The notes below the pieces were generated by a model. That model did no database searches. It had not been told where the DNA came from and was given only the letters and a program-made list of their open reading frames with translations. The position numbers and the translations under genes are program-made. Of a stretch of 64,000 nt of DNA, positions 1 to 8,210 are shown one piece after another. The first letter of the stretch is position 1. The number at the start of each line of letters is the position of its first letter. The stretch comes from Pantoea septica (GTDB lineage: Bacteria; Pseudomonadota; Gammaproteobacteria; Enterobacterales; Enterobacteriaceae). The stretch spans positions 1 to 64,000 of the forward strand of contig NZ_MLJJ01000014.1 of the NCBI RefSeq assembly GCF_002095575.1. Reading direction: 5' to 3'.

Positions 1-82
1 ACCCCCGGGCGGCGGCTGGGGAGGTCCTGGCGGCGGTGGCGGCTGGGGCGGTCACGGTCACGGTTTCACCGACCCGCGTTAA
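1..82 (+). CDS. 3' end of an unrecognised Gly-rich protein (partial)
   Basis: An open frame enters from the left edge and ends at a TAA at 80-82. The 26 visible residues are mostly glycine with two Trp and two His residues and end in GHGFTDPR. Low-complexity Gly/Trp/His tails like this are seen on several envelope and metal-handling proteins, but no domain is visible, so I give no function. The gene lies just upstream of iraP, a place occupied by ddlA in E. coli; this tail is not a D-Ala-D-Ala ligase C terminus. The frame has no stop and ends cleanly before iraP, which supports it being real. Confidence 0.45.
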   Translation, partial: PPGGGWGGPGGGGGWGGHGHGFTDPR

Positions 83-290
83 TCCCGCTTAACGCCCGCT
101 TTATTCCGGGCTGAAACGATTGACGTTTCGCTTAATTAACGACAAAACGTTTCGCCCGCTTCTTAAAATATGTTTAAGCCCTGTTTTAATAAAAGAGGTT
201 ATAGAGAGCCGAGGAAAATCGGCCAAAAGCGCTGTTTTTTTATTTTGGCGAGTGATAACGTCTGCTTTTATTTACCGACGGGAAAAGGGC

Positions 291-545
291 ATGAAGAACC
301 TTATCGCTGAATTACTGGTAAAACTGGCGGCAAAAGAAGAAGAGTCTAAAGAACTGGTGGCTCAGGTTGAGGCGCTGGAAATTATCGTAACGGCGATGCT
401 GCGCAAGCTTGAGCCAGAACAACAACATGCTATCGCCGCAAGTATCGAACACGCGATGCATAATGCCGACGCCGACGCCAGTAATGAAGATGCGCTCTTG
501 CTACGTAACTACCTGGACAAATTACTTAACCATCCGCGCGTCTGA
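291..545 (+). CDS. iraP: Anti-adapter protein IraP (RpoS stabiliser)
   Basis: This 84-residue protein begins MKNLIAELL and contains KEEESKEL and [14 protein letters not shown], which match the N-terminal coiled coil of E. coli IraP (86 residues); the end KLLNHPRV also matches. IraP binds the response regulator RssB and stops it delivering sigma-S to ClpXP, in E. coli during phosphate starvation. The frame stays open upstream to 120, but the family start is the ATG at 291, preceded by a purine-rich AAAAGGG. It precedes psiF as in E. coli, but phoA, normally between them, is absent. Stretch 83-290 upstream shows no gene. Confidence 0.93.
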   Translation: MKNLIAELLVKLAAKEEESKELVAQVEALEIIVTAMLRKLEPEQQHAIAASIEHAMHNADADASNEDALLLRNYLDKLLNHPRV

Positions 546-653
546 TTGTTAATAGCGGAGCAGTGCGATCGGCGCTGCAAATTTGCGCAAATCTCCACCG
601 CTCTGTTTTTCTCGTGCCAGAATTAACGGATTCTTCATCAAGGGAGTCACACC

Positions 654-962
654 ATGAAATTGCATTTAGCGGCAGTCATAACGGCAGGCTTGCTGGTGAG
701 CGGCGTCAGCCTGGCCCAGGCCGCCGAGAAAACCGCGCAGCAGCAAAAAATGACGCAGTGCAACCAGCACGCCAGCACGCAGAATCTGAAAGGCGACGCG
801 CGTAAATCTTTTATGAGCGAGTGCCTGAAAAAAGAGAGTAAGCTTGCCGACATGACGCCGCAGCAGGTAAAAATGAAAAGCTGTAATAGCGAAGCAGGCG
901 CTAAAAAGCTCAGCGGCGACGCGCGTAAAACCTTTATGAGCGGCTGCCTCAAAAAGTCCTGA
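654..962 (+). CDS. psiF: PsiF family phosphate-starvation-inducible periplasmic protein
   Basis: A 102-residue exported protein. Residues 1-23 form a signal peptide ending in AQA-AE. The mature part is two copies of one module of about 40 residues, each with a Cys-Asn pair, a GDARK(S/T)FMS core and a closing CLKK, which is the PsiF repeat. Four cysteines remain in the mature protein, two per module, so two intramodule disulfides are likely. The function of the family is unknown; in E. coli it is cotranscribed with phoA. The phoA gene is missing here and I see no clear Pho box in 546-653, so control by PhoB is unproven. Confidence 0.9.
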   Translation: MKLHLAAVITAGLLVSGVSLAQAAEKTAQQQKMTQCNQHASTQNLKGDARKSFMSECLKKESKLADMTPQQVKMKSCNSEAGAKKLSGDARKTFMSGCLKKS

Positions 963-973
963 TCCTCACTTAA

Positions 974-993
974 TACGGCCGTGCGCGGCCGTA
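974..993 (+). terminator. Stem-loop after psiF
   Basis: A perfect 8-bp stem, TACGGCCG with its complement around a TGCG loop, lies 12 bases after the psiF stop. The downstream tract is pyrimidine-rich but not a pure T run, so it may be a weak terminator. Confidence 0.4.
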
Positions 994-1154
994 CTCCACT
1001 CTCTTTAAAAGCCATTTCATCATCGTTTACCCTGTAGCGATTTATCCGCACGCGTTGATAAGCCGATCGCTGAGAAAAATATTAAATACTCTTTACTCCT
1101 CCCTGCGCTTCGCGCAGCAAGCGCGTTCATTACAGCAACATAAGGAACTGTTGT

Positions 1155-2066
1155 ATGGTAGCCGTCATTATTATCGGTATATTTATTATTAGCGTTATCT
1201 ACGCGCATTCTCGCGGCGTCGAAAAACAGAGGTTATCGCGTCAGCTTTTCGATCACTCCACCTTTATGGCGCCGATTAACATGTTTATGACGGGTTTTTC
1301 GACGCTGCCTGCCAAACAGCCCTATTTTCCGCCAGAGGATTTTCCTGAACTGCGTCAGCTAACGGAAAACTGGCAGGTGATTCGGGAAGAGGCGCTGCGC
1401 CTGCAGGATCATATTAAGGCGGCGCAAAGCAACAATGACGCCGGTTTTAATACGTTTTTTAAGCGAGGCTGGAAGCGTTTCTACCTCAAGTGGTATAGCG
1501 ACGCCCATCCTTCAGCGCGCGAGCTGTGTCCGGTCACAACCGAGCTGGTAAGCCGTATACCTTCGGTCAAGGCGGCGATGTTCGCTGAATTGCCTGCCGG
1601 TAGCCATCTGGGGAAGCATCGCGACCCCTATGCAGGATCGGTGCGTTATCACCTTGGTTTGCAAACCCCTAACGACGATCGCTGCTTTATTGAAGTCGAT
1701 CGCCAACGTCATAGCTGGCGCGACGGCGAGGCGGTTATCTTTGACGAAACCTATGTGCACTGGGCGCAAAATGAAAGCGAGCAAACGCGAATCATCTTGT
1801 TTTGCGATATTGAGCGGCCAATGAAATGGCGCTGGGCGCAAGCGGTCAATCGTGGCGTTGGCCGTTGGCTGATGGCAGCCGCCGCGTCGCCTAATGATGC
1901 AAATGACCGTACCGGTTTTATCAACCGTATATTCAAGTACGTCTATGCGATCCGTAACGCAGGGCAGCGGCTGAAGAAGCGTAACCGCACGCTTTATTAC
2001 TGGGTGAAATATAGTCTGATTGCAGCGCTGTTTGCGCTAATTATTCTGCCGAGCCTTTTATTCTGA
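1155..2066 (+). CDS. lpxO: Lipid A 2-hydroxylase LpxO (Asp/Asn beta-hydroxylase family)
   Basis: This 303-residue protein has an N-terminal membrane segment (residues 2-17), the family opening with DHSTFMAPINMFM, a beta-hydroxylase domain in the middle and a C-terminal hydrophobic segment (about 284-303). The non-haem iron site is visible as HRD at the GKHRDPYAG motif with the distal His in VHWAQNE, followed by the Arg of QTRIIL that binds 2-oxoglutarate. LpxO of Salmonella hydroxylates the secondary myristate of lipid A at the inner membrane, using oxygen and 2-oxoglutarate. Length fits the family (about 302). It stands alone between psiF and a strong terminator. E. coli K-12 lacks it. Confidence 0.9.
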   Translation: MVAVIIIGIFIISVIYAHSRGVEKQRLSRQLFDHSTFMAPINMFMTGFSTLPAKQPYFPPEDFPELRQLTENWQVIREEALRLQDHIKAAQSNNDAGFNTFFKRGWKRFYLKWYSDAHPSARELCPVTTELVSRIPSVKAAMFAELPAGSHLGKHRDPYAGSVRYHLGLQTPNDDRCFIEVDRQRHSWRDGEAVIFDETYVHWAQNESEQTRIILFCDIERPMKWRWAQAVNRGVGRWLMAAAASPNDANDRTGFINRIFKYVYAIRNAGQRLKKRNRTLYYWVKYSLIAALFALIILPSLLF

Positions 2067-2090
2067 AATTTACACTTGCTTAAATTTTAA

Positions 2091-2128
2091 AAAGAGCGGA
2101 TTAACAACAGGTTAACCGCTTTTTTTTA
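2091..2128 (+). terminator. Rho-independent terminator after lpxO
   Basis: AGCGG-A-TTAAC and its near-perfect complement flank an AACA loop and are followed by eight T residues, 25 bases after the lpxO stop. Confidence 0.9.
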
Positions 2129-2237
2129 TTTTCAGACGCTGCCTTTCGCTTTCCTTTGCCACACTTACTTTTTATAGGGGAATAACGGCGTCCGCCGAGG
2201 GCGCATTGATTAACAACGATAAAGAAGGAGCCGCGTG

Positions 2238-3764
2238 ATGAATTATCAGCCCGTCATCGCTTTAAACGATCTGCCCGACCGCCAGCCCACCAAAACCAAA
2301 ATAGCCGATACCGATATTCTGCTGGTGCGCGACGGAGAAAAGGTGCGCGCTTATCAGGCCACCTGTCCGCATGCGGGTGCACCGCTGGAGCAGGGCGCTA
2401 TCTGCGGCGATAAGCTGGTCTGTCCCTGGCATAAAGCCGTGTTCGCGCTGGAGGATGGTCATATGTGCGAGCCGCTGGCGCTGGCCGATCTCAAACAGTT
2501 TCCGCTGCGCGTCGAGAACGGCATTGTGCAGGTCAACCCTAAAGCAATGTCATCTGCGACGCCCATCGGCAGCGGCGGCGACGCGCCGGTTTATGCGATA
2601 CTCGGCGGCGGCGCGGCAGGCAGCGCGGCTATCTGGACGCTACGCCGGGAAGGCTTTAAGGGAAAGGTCGTGCTGGTGGAACGCGAGCCGGAGGCGCCCT
2701 ACGACCGTACGGCGCTGACGAAATTCGTTCCCTCCGGCAAGATGGATATCAAGGATGTGCCGCGCATTCTGAAAGAGGATATTTTGCAACACGTCGATCG
2801 CCTCCAGGGCGAAGTGACGCGTCTCGACACGCGCGAGCAGCGTATCCACTTCGCTGATGGCGACTCGCTGTTTTACGACAAATTGCTGATCGCCTCAGGC
2901 GGCGCGCCGCAGCGTCCCGATTTAACGGGCCGCGATCTGGCGGGCGTACACCTGTTGCGTTCGCTGGCGCAGGCGGATGCGCTGCTAAAGGAGGTCGACC
3001 AGAGCCAGCAGCTGGTGATCGTCGGCAACAGCTTTATCGGCATGGAGATGGCGTCGGCGCTGCGCAATCGCGACGTCGAGGTCACGGTGGTGGCGCGGCA
3101 TCCGCTTCCTTTCGCGCGCCAGTTCGGCGAGCAGATCGGCCGCTATTTCCGCGATCTGCACGGCAGCAACGGCGTGCATTTTGTTGATGGGGATCCGGCA
3201 GAGCTGGAGGGGGAGCAGCACGTTACCGCGCTGCGTCTGCAGGATGGCCGCCGCATCAAGGCGGACGTGGTGCTGCTGGCGACCGGCATTCAGCCCGCCA
3301 CCGGGTTTATTCACGATCTGCCGCTGCGCGAAGATGGCAGCCTGCTCGCCGACAGCCAGCTGCGCGTTACGCAAAACGTCTGGGTGGCGGGAGATATCGC
3401 CAGCTATCTGACGCCCCAGGGGCCGCTGCGCGTCGAGCATTATCGCGTCGCCCATCAGCAGGGGCGCATCGCCGCCTTTAATATGCTGGATAAGCGTATG
3501 ATGTACGACCGCGTGCCCTTTTTCTGGACCACGCACTTTGGCACACGCTACGAATATCTCGGTCATGCCGAAGAGTGGGACGAGTATCGCCTGATAGGCT
3601 CGCTGGAGGAGAAAAAGTTTATCGCGCTTTACGGCCAGCAGGGCAAGCTGGCGGCGGCGTTCTCCTGCGGCATGTATACGCTCACGGCGGCGCTAGTGCT
3701 GGAGATGCAGCAGCCGATGACCATAGCGCAGGCGCTGGCGACGGTGGCGAGCCGTCAGGGATAG
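2238..3764 (+). CDS. Rieske-ferredoxin / FAD-NAD(P) oxidoreductase fusion (AIF-like)
   Basis: This 508-residue protein starts at the ATG at 2238, eight bases after AAGGAG; an in-frame GTG at 2235 is less well spaced. Residues 1-100 are a Rieske domain with CPH (Cys43, His45) and CPWH (Cys62, His65). A pyridine-nucleotide-disulfide reductase domain follows, with the FAD motif GGGAAGSAA at about 115, an NAD-binding GNSFIGME near 258 and the second FAD motif VWVAGDIA near 380. The arrangement matches the Rieske-AIF (AIFM3-like) family. The substrate is unknown; a role in electron transfer to an oxygenase or in redox defence is possible. No partner gene is adjacent. It converges with proC. Confidence 0.85.
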   Translation: MNYQPVIALNDLPDRQPTKTKIADTDILLVRDGEKVRAYQATCPHAGAPLEQGAICGDKLVCPWHKAVFALEDGHMCEPLALADLKQFPLRVENGIVQVNPKAMSSATPIGSGGDAPVYAILGGGAAGSAAIWTLRREGFKGKVVLVEREPEAPYDRTALTKFVPSGKMDIKDVPRILKEDILQHVDRLQGEVTRLDTREQRIHFADGDSLFYDKLLIASGGAPQRPDLTGRDLAGVHLLRSLAQADALLKEVDQSQQLVIVGNSFIGMEMASALRNRDVEVTVVARHPLPFARQFGEQIGRYFRDLHGSNGVHFVDGDPAELEGEQHVTALRLQDGRRIKADVVLLATGIQPATGFIHDLPLREDGSLLADSQLRVTQNVWVAGDIASYLTPQGPLRVEHYRVAHQQGRIAAFNMLDKRMMYDRVPFFWTTHFGTRYEYLGHAEEWDEYRLIGSLEEKKFIALYGQQGKLAAAFSCGMYTLTAALVLEMQQPMTIAQALATVASRQG

Positions 3765-3773
3765 CGCAAGCGG

Positions 3774-3793
3774 GCGGAGCGTGCGCTCCGCCC
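3774..3793. terminator. Stem-loop between the convergent Rieske oxidoreductase and proC genes
   Basis: A 9-bp perfect stem, GGCGGAGCG with its complement around TG, lies between the two stops. No strong T run follows on either strand, so terminator function is only probable. Confidence 0.45.
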
Positions 3794-3799
3794 CATGCG

Positions 3800-4612
3800 T
3801 CACTTTTTGCTCAGCGCTTCAGACTTCGCCATACACTGCTGCATCGCCTCCATCACGGCGGCGCGAAAGCCTTTCTCTTCCAGCACTTTCACCGCTTCGA
3901 TGGTGGTACCGCCGGGCGAGCAGACCATATCTTTCAGCTCTGCGGGATGTTTGCCGGTTTCCAGTACCATCTGCGCCGAGCCTTTCACCGCCTGGGCGGC
4001 GAACTGATAGGCCTGGGCGCGCGGCATGCCGCCGAGCACGGCGGCATCCGCCATCGCCTCGATGAACATAAAGACATAGGCGGGCGCAGAGCCGCTCACG
4101 CCGACCACCGAATGGATCAAATATTCGCTGACTACCGCCGCTTTGCCGAAGCTCTCGAATATCGTGACCACTTCGTCGATTTCCGGCTGCTCGACCAGCA
4201 AGTTAGGCGTTATCGAGGTCATCCCTTCGTTGACCAGCGCCGGCGTATTCGGCATGACGCGCACGATTTTACGATCGTGGCCAAGCACCGTCGCCAGCGA
4301 ATCGAGCGTCACGCCCGCGGCGATAGAGACCACCAGCGCCTCTTTTTTCAGCTGGCTGGCCACATCTTTCAGCACCTTCAGGATGACGTTGGGTTTGACC
4401 GCGCCGAACAGAATATCGACTTCGCGTGCCAGCGCCTCGGCGCTCTCCGCGGCCTGAATGCCGTACTCGCGCGCCAGCGCCTCGTTGGCCTCCGCCTTGC
4501 GGTCAAATACCCAGATGTTCGAGGGCGCGACCTGGCCGCTTTTTACCAGTCCGCCGATAATGGCTTTGGCCATATTGCCGCCGCCGATAAACCCAATCTT
4601 CTTCTCCAGCAT
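3800..4612 (-). CDS. proC: Pyrroline-5-carboxylate reductase
   Basis: This 270-residue enzyme makes the last step of proline synthesis, reducing 1-pyrroline-5-carboxylate with NAD(P)H in the cytosol. The N-terminal Rossmann motif is GFIGGGNMAKAIIGG (residues 8-22). The C-terminal dimer domain carries the family signature GVSGSAPAYVFMFIEA at about 170-185, followed by CSPGGTTIEAV. Length matches E. coli ProC (269). It is divergent from the unknown membrane protein gene at 4700, leaving 87 bases for two promoters. E. coli has the same proC-yaiI neighbourhood without the two extra genes found here. Confidence 0.97.
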   Translation of the reverse strand: MLEKKIGFIGGGNMAKAIIGGLVKSGQVAPSNIWVFDRKAEANEALAREYGIQAAESAEALAREVDILFGAVKPNVILKVLKDVASQLKKEALVVSIAAGVTLDSLATVLGHDRKIVRVMPNTPALVNEGMTSITPNLLVEQPEIDEVVTIFESFGKAAVVSEYLIHSVVGVSGSAPAYVFMFIEAMADAAVLGGMPRAQAYQFAAQAVKGSAQMVLETGKHPAELKDMVCSPGGTTIEAVKVLEEKGFRAAVMEAMQQCMAKSEALSKK

Positions 4613-4699
4613 CGCCGTATCCTTAAGAAAGTTCGAAAATCTTAACGCGTTAGCTTACTTCAGCCAGGATTAATAACAAGTCAGCAAGGAGAACAGGGC

Positions 4700-5209
4700 A
4701 TGGGCGACAATGAAAATCAAAGCCGGCACTATCCGATTAAAGAGAATATGCCGTGGCAACGTATCGAGTGGCGTATTCAGCACGCGGGTTTTGCGCTGCT
4801 GCTGCTGGTTGTCGTCGCTGGCGCGGCAGGGCTGTTTTCGAAAGGCTGGCTGAGCAACCAGCGCGTCGCCAGCACGGATAAGCGGCTGAGCGTCGATTAC
4901 GAACGCTTCGGGCGACGGGAAAGCAACATGGATATGACGCTGCATCTGAGACAGCTGCGCGGCGAAGATTATCAGATCAGGCTGCGCGGCCCGCAGCTCG
5001 ACGATATTCAGCTGCAGACCCTTCAGCCGCAGCCGGACGACGCCTGGAGCACCGGCGATAGCCTGGTGCTGCGCTGGCACCGCCGCGCCGATCAGCAGGA
5101 GGCCACTATCTGGATCGGCTCCCAGGCGCAGGATTTCGGCCGCTATCACCTTACCGTCACGCTCGACGACGCCTCCAGCGTAAGGTTCAGCCAGTTTATC
5201 TACCCTTAG
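4700..5209 (+). CDS. Single-pass membrane protein of unknown function
   Basis: This 169-residue protein is not one I recognise. It has a charged N terminus, one strong membrane segment at about residues 31-50 (FALLLLVVVAGAAGLFSKGW), and a soluble, probably periplasmic part rich in alternating polar and hydrophobic residues that suggests a beta-sandwich. The ATG at 4700 follows AAGGAG. Its stop is nine bases from the start of the DUF421 gene, and yaiI follows nine bases after that, so the three probably form one operon. It is absent from the equivalent E. coli locus. A role linked to the DUF421 membrane protein is a guess from spacing. Confidence 0.75.
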   Translation: MGDNENQSRHYPIKENMPWQRIEWRIQHAGFALLLLVVVAGAAGLFSKGWLSNQRVASTDKRLSVDYERFGRRESNMDMTLHLRQLRGEDYQIRLRGPQLDDIQLQTLQPQPDDAWSTGDSLVLRWHRRADQQEATIWIGSQAQDFGRYHLTVTLDDASSVRFSQFIYP

Positions 5210-5218
5210 GAGAGCCCT

Positions 5219-5662
5219 ATGGAAACGGTTTTGCGCGCAGCCAGCATGTATCTGCTGTTGATGGTGGTGTTTAAAATCGCTGGACGGCGCACCCTCATGG
5301 AGATGACCTCTTTTGACCTGATTTTGCTGCTGATTATCAGCGAGGCGACCCAGCAGGCGCTGCTCGGCGATGACTTTTCCGTTACCGGCGCCGGGTTGAC
5401 TATCGTCACGCTGATCGTGATTGATATTCTGTTCGGCGTGATGAAAACGCGCTTTCCCCGCATGGAGCGGCTGATTGACGGCTCTTCGCTGATTCTGGTG
5501 GAAGAGGGCAAACTGCTGCGCCAGCGGGCGAAGCGCGCCGGGATAGACGAAGAGGATATTCTGCAGAGCGCGCGCAGCTCGCAGGGGCTGGAACGGCTGG
5601 ACCAAATAAAGTTTGCCATTCTGGAGAAGACCGGCAAGATCTCCATCATTCCCAAAGAGTAA
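5219..5662 (+). CDS. DUF421 / YetF-type membrane protein
   Basis: This 147-residue protein has three hydrophobic segments in its first 80 residues (MYLLLMVVFKIAG, SFDLILLLIISEATQQALLG and LTIVTLIVIDILFGVM) and then a small soluble alpha/beta domain (LIDGSSLILVEEGKLL...GISIIPKE-like end), the architecture of DUF421 proteins such as Bacillus YetF and E. coli YcaP. YetF-type proteins are SpoVA2Eb-like membrane proteins without a firmly established biochemical role. RBS AGGAGAG is well placed. It sits between an unknown membrane protein and yaiI with gaps of nine bases each. Confidence 0.82.
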   Translation: METVLRAASMYLLLMVVFKIAGRRTLMEMTSFDLILLLIISEATQQALLGDDFSVTGAGLTIVTLIVIDILFGVMKTRFPRMERLIDGSSLILVEEGKLLRQRAKRAGIDEEDILQSARSSQGLERLDQIKFAILEKTGKISIIPKE

Positions 5663-5671
5663 GGAAAGAAC

Positions 5672-6121
5672 ATGGTTATCTGGGTTGATGCCGACGCCTG
5701 CCCTAACGTCATTAAAGAGGTGCTTTACCGCGCGGCGGATCGCACCAAAACGCAGGTGACCTTCGTCGCCAACCAGTCGCTGCGCGTGCCGCCGTCGCCC
5801 TGGCTGAAAACGCTGCGGGTGCCCGCCGGATTCGACGTCGCGGATAACGAGATTGTGAAGCGCGTAGAGCCCGGGGATCTGGTGATTACCGCAGATATTC
5901 CGCTGGCGGCCGAGGTGCTGGAGAAAGGGGGCGCGGCGCTTAACCCGCGCGGCGAGCGCTATTCGCCCGCCACCATTCGTGAAAAGCTGACCATGCGCGA
6001 CTTTATGGACACGATGCGCGCCAGCGGCGTGCAAACAGGCGGCCCCGCGGCGATGAGTCCGCGGGACCGCCAGCAGTTCGCTAACGCGCTCGACAGCTGG
6101 CTGACGCAGCGCCAGCGCTGA
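5672..6121 (+). CDS. yaiI: YaiI, UPF0178 / DUF188 family protein
   Basis: This 149-residue protein opens with [20 protein letters not shown] and contains [19 protein letters not shown] and the C-terminal [14 protein letters not shown]. These are the hallmarks of the YaiI/DUF188 family, which has a PIN/NYN-like fold with conserved aspartates (WVDADA and TADIP) that could bind a metal. No activity is established, though nuclease action is plausible from the fold. It is the last gene of the probable three-gene operon and converges with the DUF2076 gene, whose stop lies three bases away. Confidence 0.93.
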   Translation: MVIWVDADACPNVIKEVLYRAADRTKTQVTFVANQSLRVPPSPWLKTLRVPAGFDVADNEIVKRVEPGDLVITADIPLAAEVLEKGGAALNPRGERYSPATIREKLTMRDFMDTMRASGVQTGGPAAMSPRDRQQFANALDSWLTQRQR

Positions 6122-6123
6122 AA

Positions 6124-6819
6124 TCAGACAAAGCTGTCGTCGTCGTCGTTAAAGCCGTCGAAGCTGTCGTTGCCGAGATCGTTGAAGTCGTTATTGTCGG
6201 CGTAGTTGTTATCCCAGCCGTTGTTCTGGTCAAGGAAACCGCTGCCGCCGCTGTTGAAAGTGTCGAGGTTTTCATCGACCTGCGGAAGCGGCGTATCGGG
6301 TTCGTTGATAATATTAACGATCTCTTCCGGCTGCGAGTGGTGGAACAGGCTGGTCAGCATATCCGCCATTACCACGCCGCCTGCGACGCCCACTGCGGTT
6401 TGCAGCGCGCCGCCGAGAAAGCCGGTGCCGCGCGCCGGTGCGGCTGGCGCGTTGTTATATTGCGGCTGCTGCGGCGCGTTGTTCCACGCCTGCTGCTGTG
6501 GCTGCTGCTGCGCCGGCGCCTGCTGGCGCGAGCCGCCGCCGAACAGGCTCGACAGAAAACCGCCGCTGCTCTGCTGTTGAGGTTGCTGCTGCTGTTGCGC
6601 CAGGCGGTTCTCCAGCTCGGTAATGCGGTCGTTCATTTTCTTCATCGCGGCTTCCTGGATCAGGATCGCCTGCGCCATATAGTAAGGCGCGCCGGGCTGC
6701 TGCTGCAGATGCTCTTTAATCAGCTGTTCCGCCGCCGCGTCACGCGGTCCGGTCTGGCTCTCGGCCTGTTTCAGACGGCTGAACAGACCCTCAATCAATT
6801 GGTGTTCCTGGCTATACAT
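6124..6819 (-). CDS. DUF2076 domain-containing protein
   Basis: This 231-residue protein starts at MYSQEHQLIEGLFSRLKQAE, with AGGAGA eight bases upstream; the frame extends to 6927 without another credible start. Residues 1-85 are the helical DUF2076 region (RDAAAEQLI, APYYMAQAILIQEAAM) ending in a coiled coil. A Gln/Pro-rich linker (about 90-145) is followed by a Gly/Ala hydrophobic stretch (GFLGGALQTAVGVAGGVVMADML) and a tail very rich in Asp and Asn. The family is annotated in places as a periplasmic ligand-binding sensor, but no signal peptide is visible here, so I give no function. Confidence 0.82.
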   Translation of the reverse strand: MYSQEHQLIEGLFSRLKQAESQTGPRDAAAEQLIKEHLQQQPGAPYYMAQAILIQEAAMKKMNDRITELENRLAQQQQQPQQQSSGGFLSSLFGGGSRQQAPAQQQPQQQAWNNAPQQPQYNNAPAAPARGTGFLGGALQTAVGVAGGVVMADMLTSLFHHSQPEEIVNIINEPDTPLPQVDENLDTFNSGGSGFLDQNNGWDNNYADNNDFNDLGNDSFDGFNDDDDSFV

Positions 6820-7099
6820 AATGGCTCTCCTGTTGCGACTGAATAAGTATATGGGGGCGGAGCGCAGCAAAGTAAAATCCAGCAGGTAAGCAAATGTTGC
6901 CGCCGCTTGATTTGGCGCGATCTGCACGAAACGCGCATGGTTAACGCGTTAATATTTAATGATATTGGTGCGAAAGGCTGAAAAGGATGCGCAATTCTTG
7001 CTTCACGGGTGGAGGCTCTGGCGGTTTCCAGTTATGATGCGTCGCATTATCAAGCGATATGCCGCGATATACGGCCTGTAACGGCGGAGGAACTGCCCG

Positions 7100-7624
7100 A
7101 TGTCTCTACCTATTTATCTGATCGGCGCGCGCGGCTGCGGCAAAACCACCGTGGGCGAAGCGCTATCGCGCGCGCTCGGCTACGCCTTTCGCGATACCGA
7201 TCACCATCTGCAGCTCAGCACCCAGCGCAGCGTCGCGCAAATCGTGGCCGATGAAGGCTGGGAAGGCTTTCGCGCGCGGGAAACGGAGTCGCTGAAAGCG
7301 GTTACCGCGCCAGCCACGGTAATCGCTACCGGCGGCGGCATGGTGCTGGCGGAGCACAATCGCCGCTTTATGCGCGAACAGGGGCGCGTGATCTGGCTCA
7401 GCGCGCCGTCACATATTCTGGCGCAGCGGCTGGAGAGCCAGCCGGAAGCGGCGCAGCGCCCCACGCTGACCGGCCGTCCCATCGCCGAAGAGATGGGCGA
7501 TATTCTGCGCGAGCGCGCGCATCTCTATCGCGACGCCGCCCACCATGAAGTCAACGCCATGCAGCCGCCAGAGCGCGTTATCGACGAGATCCTCCAGTCG
7601 CTGTCGCTGGCGCGCGCCAGCTAG
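7100..7624 (+). CDS. aroL: Shikimate kinase II
   Basis: This 174-residue kinase phosphorylates shikimate with ATP in the common aromatic pathway. The P-loop is GARGCGKTT (residues 9-17), shikimate-binding DTDHH follows near 34, FRARE near 57 and TGGGMV near 80; RPTLTGRP is the lid region. The length equals E. coli AroL (174). The start is the ATG at 7100 after GGAGG. In E. coli, TyrR and TrpR repress aroL. I looked in 6820-7099 for a TGTAAA-N6-TTTACA TyrR box and found none; the stretch holds an AT-rich segment with a 12-bp palindrome but no gene. Confidence 0.95.
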   Translation: MSLPIYLIGARGCGKTTVGEALSRALGYAFRDTDHHLQLSTQRSVAQIVADEGWEGFRARETESLKAVTAPATVIATGGGMVLAEHNRRFMREQGRVIWLSAPSHILAQRLESQPEAAQRPTLTGRPIAEEMGDILRERAHLYRDAAHHEVNAMQPPERVIDEILQSLSLARAS

Positions 7625-7748
7625 TTTCCCCCGCTTTTTCTTCAGATTCTTCCCGCTTTCCCGTCTGGGTTGCGTAGCCTGGCTATACTGATCCTCAGAC
7701 GGGAATCGTCTCGTCGTGTGGAATACGATTAGCCAGGAGGGATTGAAT

Positions 7749-7940
7749 ATGCCAACCAGACCGCCTTATCCACGCGAAGCTCGCGTTGTCGCCGTTGAGA
7801 AGGGACCGCAGGGCAGCACCGTCACTTCATGGGAGCTACGCGCCGATCATCCATCGCCCAATACCTTAATTAGCGAACATACGTCGGAAGCAGAAGCGCA
7901 GGACGCCAAAGTTCGCTATGAGGATGTGGAAAAAGAGTAG
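7749..7940 (+). CDS. yaiA: YaiA family small protein
   Basis: This 63-residue protein starts [14 protein letters not shown] and ends EDVEKE, matching E. coli YaiA (63 residues), a small protein of unknown function that in E. coli sits in the aroL-yaiA-aroM transcription unit. The ATG at 7749 follows CCAGGAGGG at good spacing; a GTG further upstream at 7716 is an unlikely start. In this genome aroM does not follow directly, because the IclR, OPT and DUF1177 genes lie in between. A stem-loop at 7951-7966 with a T run twelve bases later may end the transcript. Confidence 0.9.
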   Translation: MPTRPPYPREARVVAVEKGPQGSTVTSWELRADHPSPNTLISEHTSEAEAQDAKVRYEDVEKE

Positions 7941-8210
7941 GGCAATCTCTCTGGCAGGGACGCCAGCCTGAATGCGCTTTTTTCGCTGAGTGCTGTTTGC
8001 TGTTATTAGCTGCCTGCGCGCAGCGAAGCTGTTATCCATTCTGCTATTTCTCGCAACTCCCTTATAAAATCATTTCTCTTTGCCGCCAGACCGGTTATTT
8101 CACTGCGCGCGATTTCCCCTGACAAAAATTGACGCTTGACCCTTATTCCTCCACGTTTTAGTTTTAACCATCGATACAGGAACTCGGTTCCATATAGTGA
8201 AACTCCCAAT

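Noticed and set aside
3575..4645. Long plus-strand frame of 356 codons opposite proC
   Set aside because: It is the antisense shadow of proC and the end of the Rieske oxidoreductase gene; His/Arg/Gln-rich composition is typical of such shadows.
6820..7099. TyrR or TrpR operator upstream of aroL
   Set aside because: No TGTAAA-N6-TTTACA or TrpR-type palindrome found. The 12-bp palindrome TTAACGCGTTAA at 6941-6952 matches neither, and a similar TTAACGCGTTA occurs near 4641 by proC.
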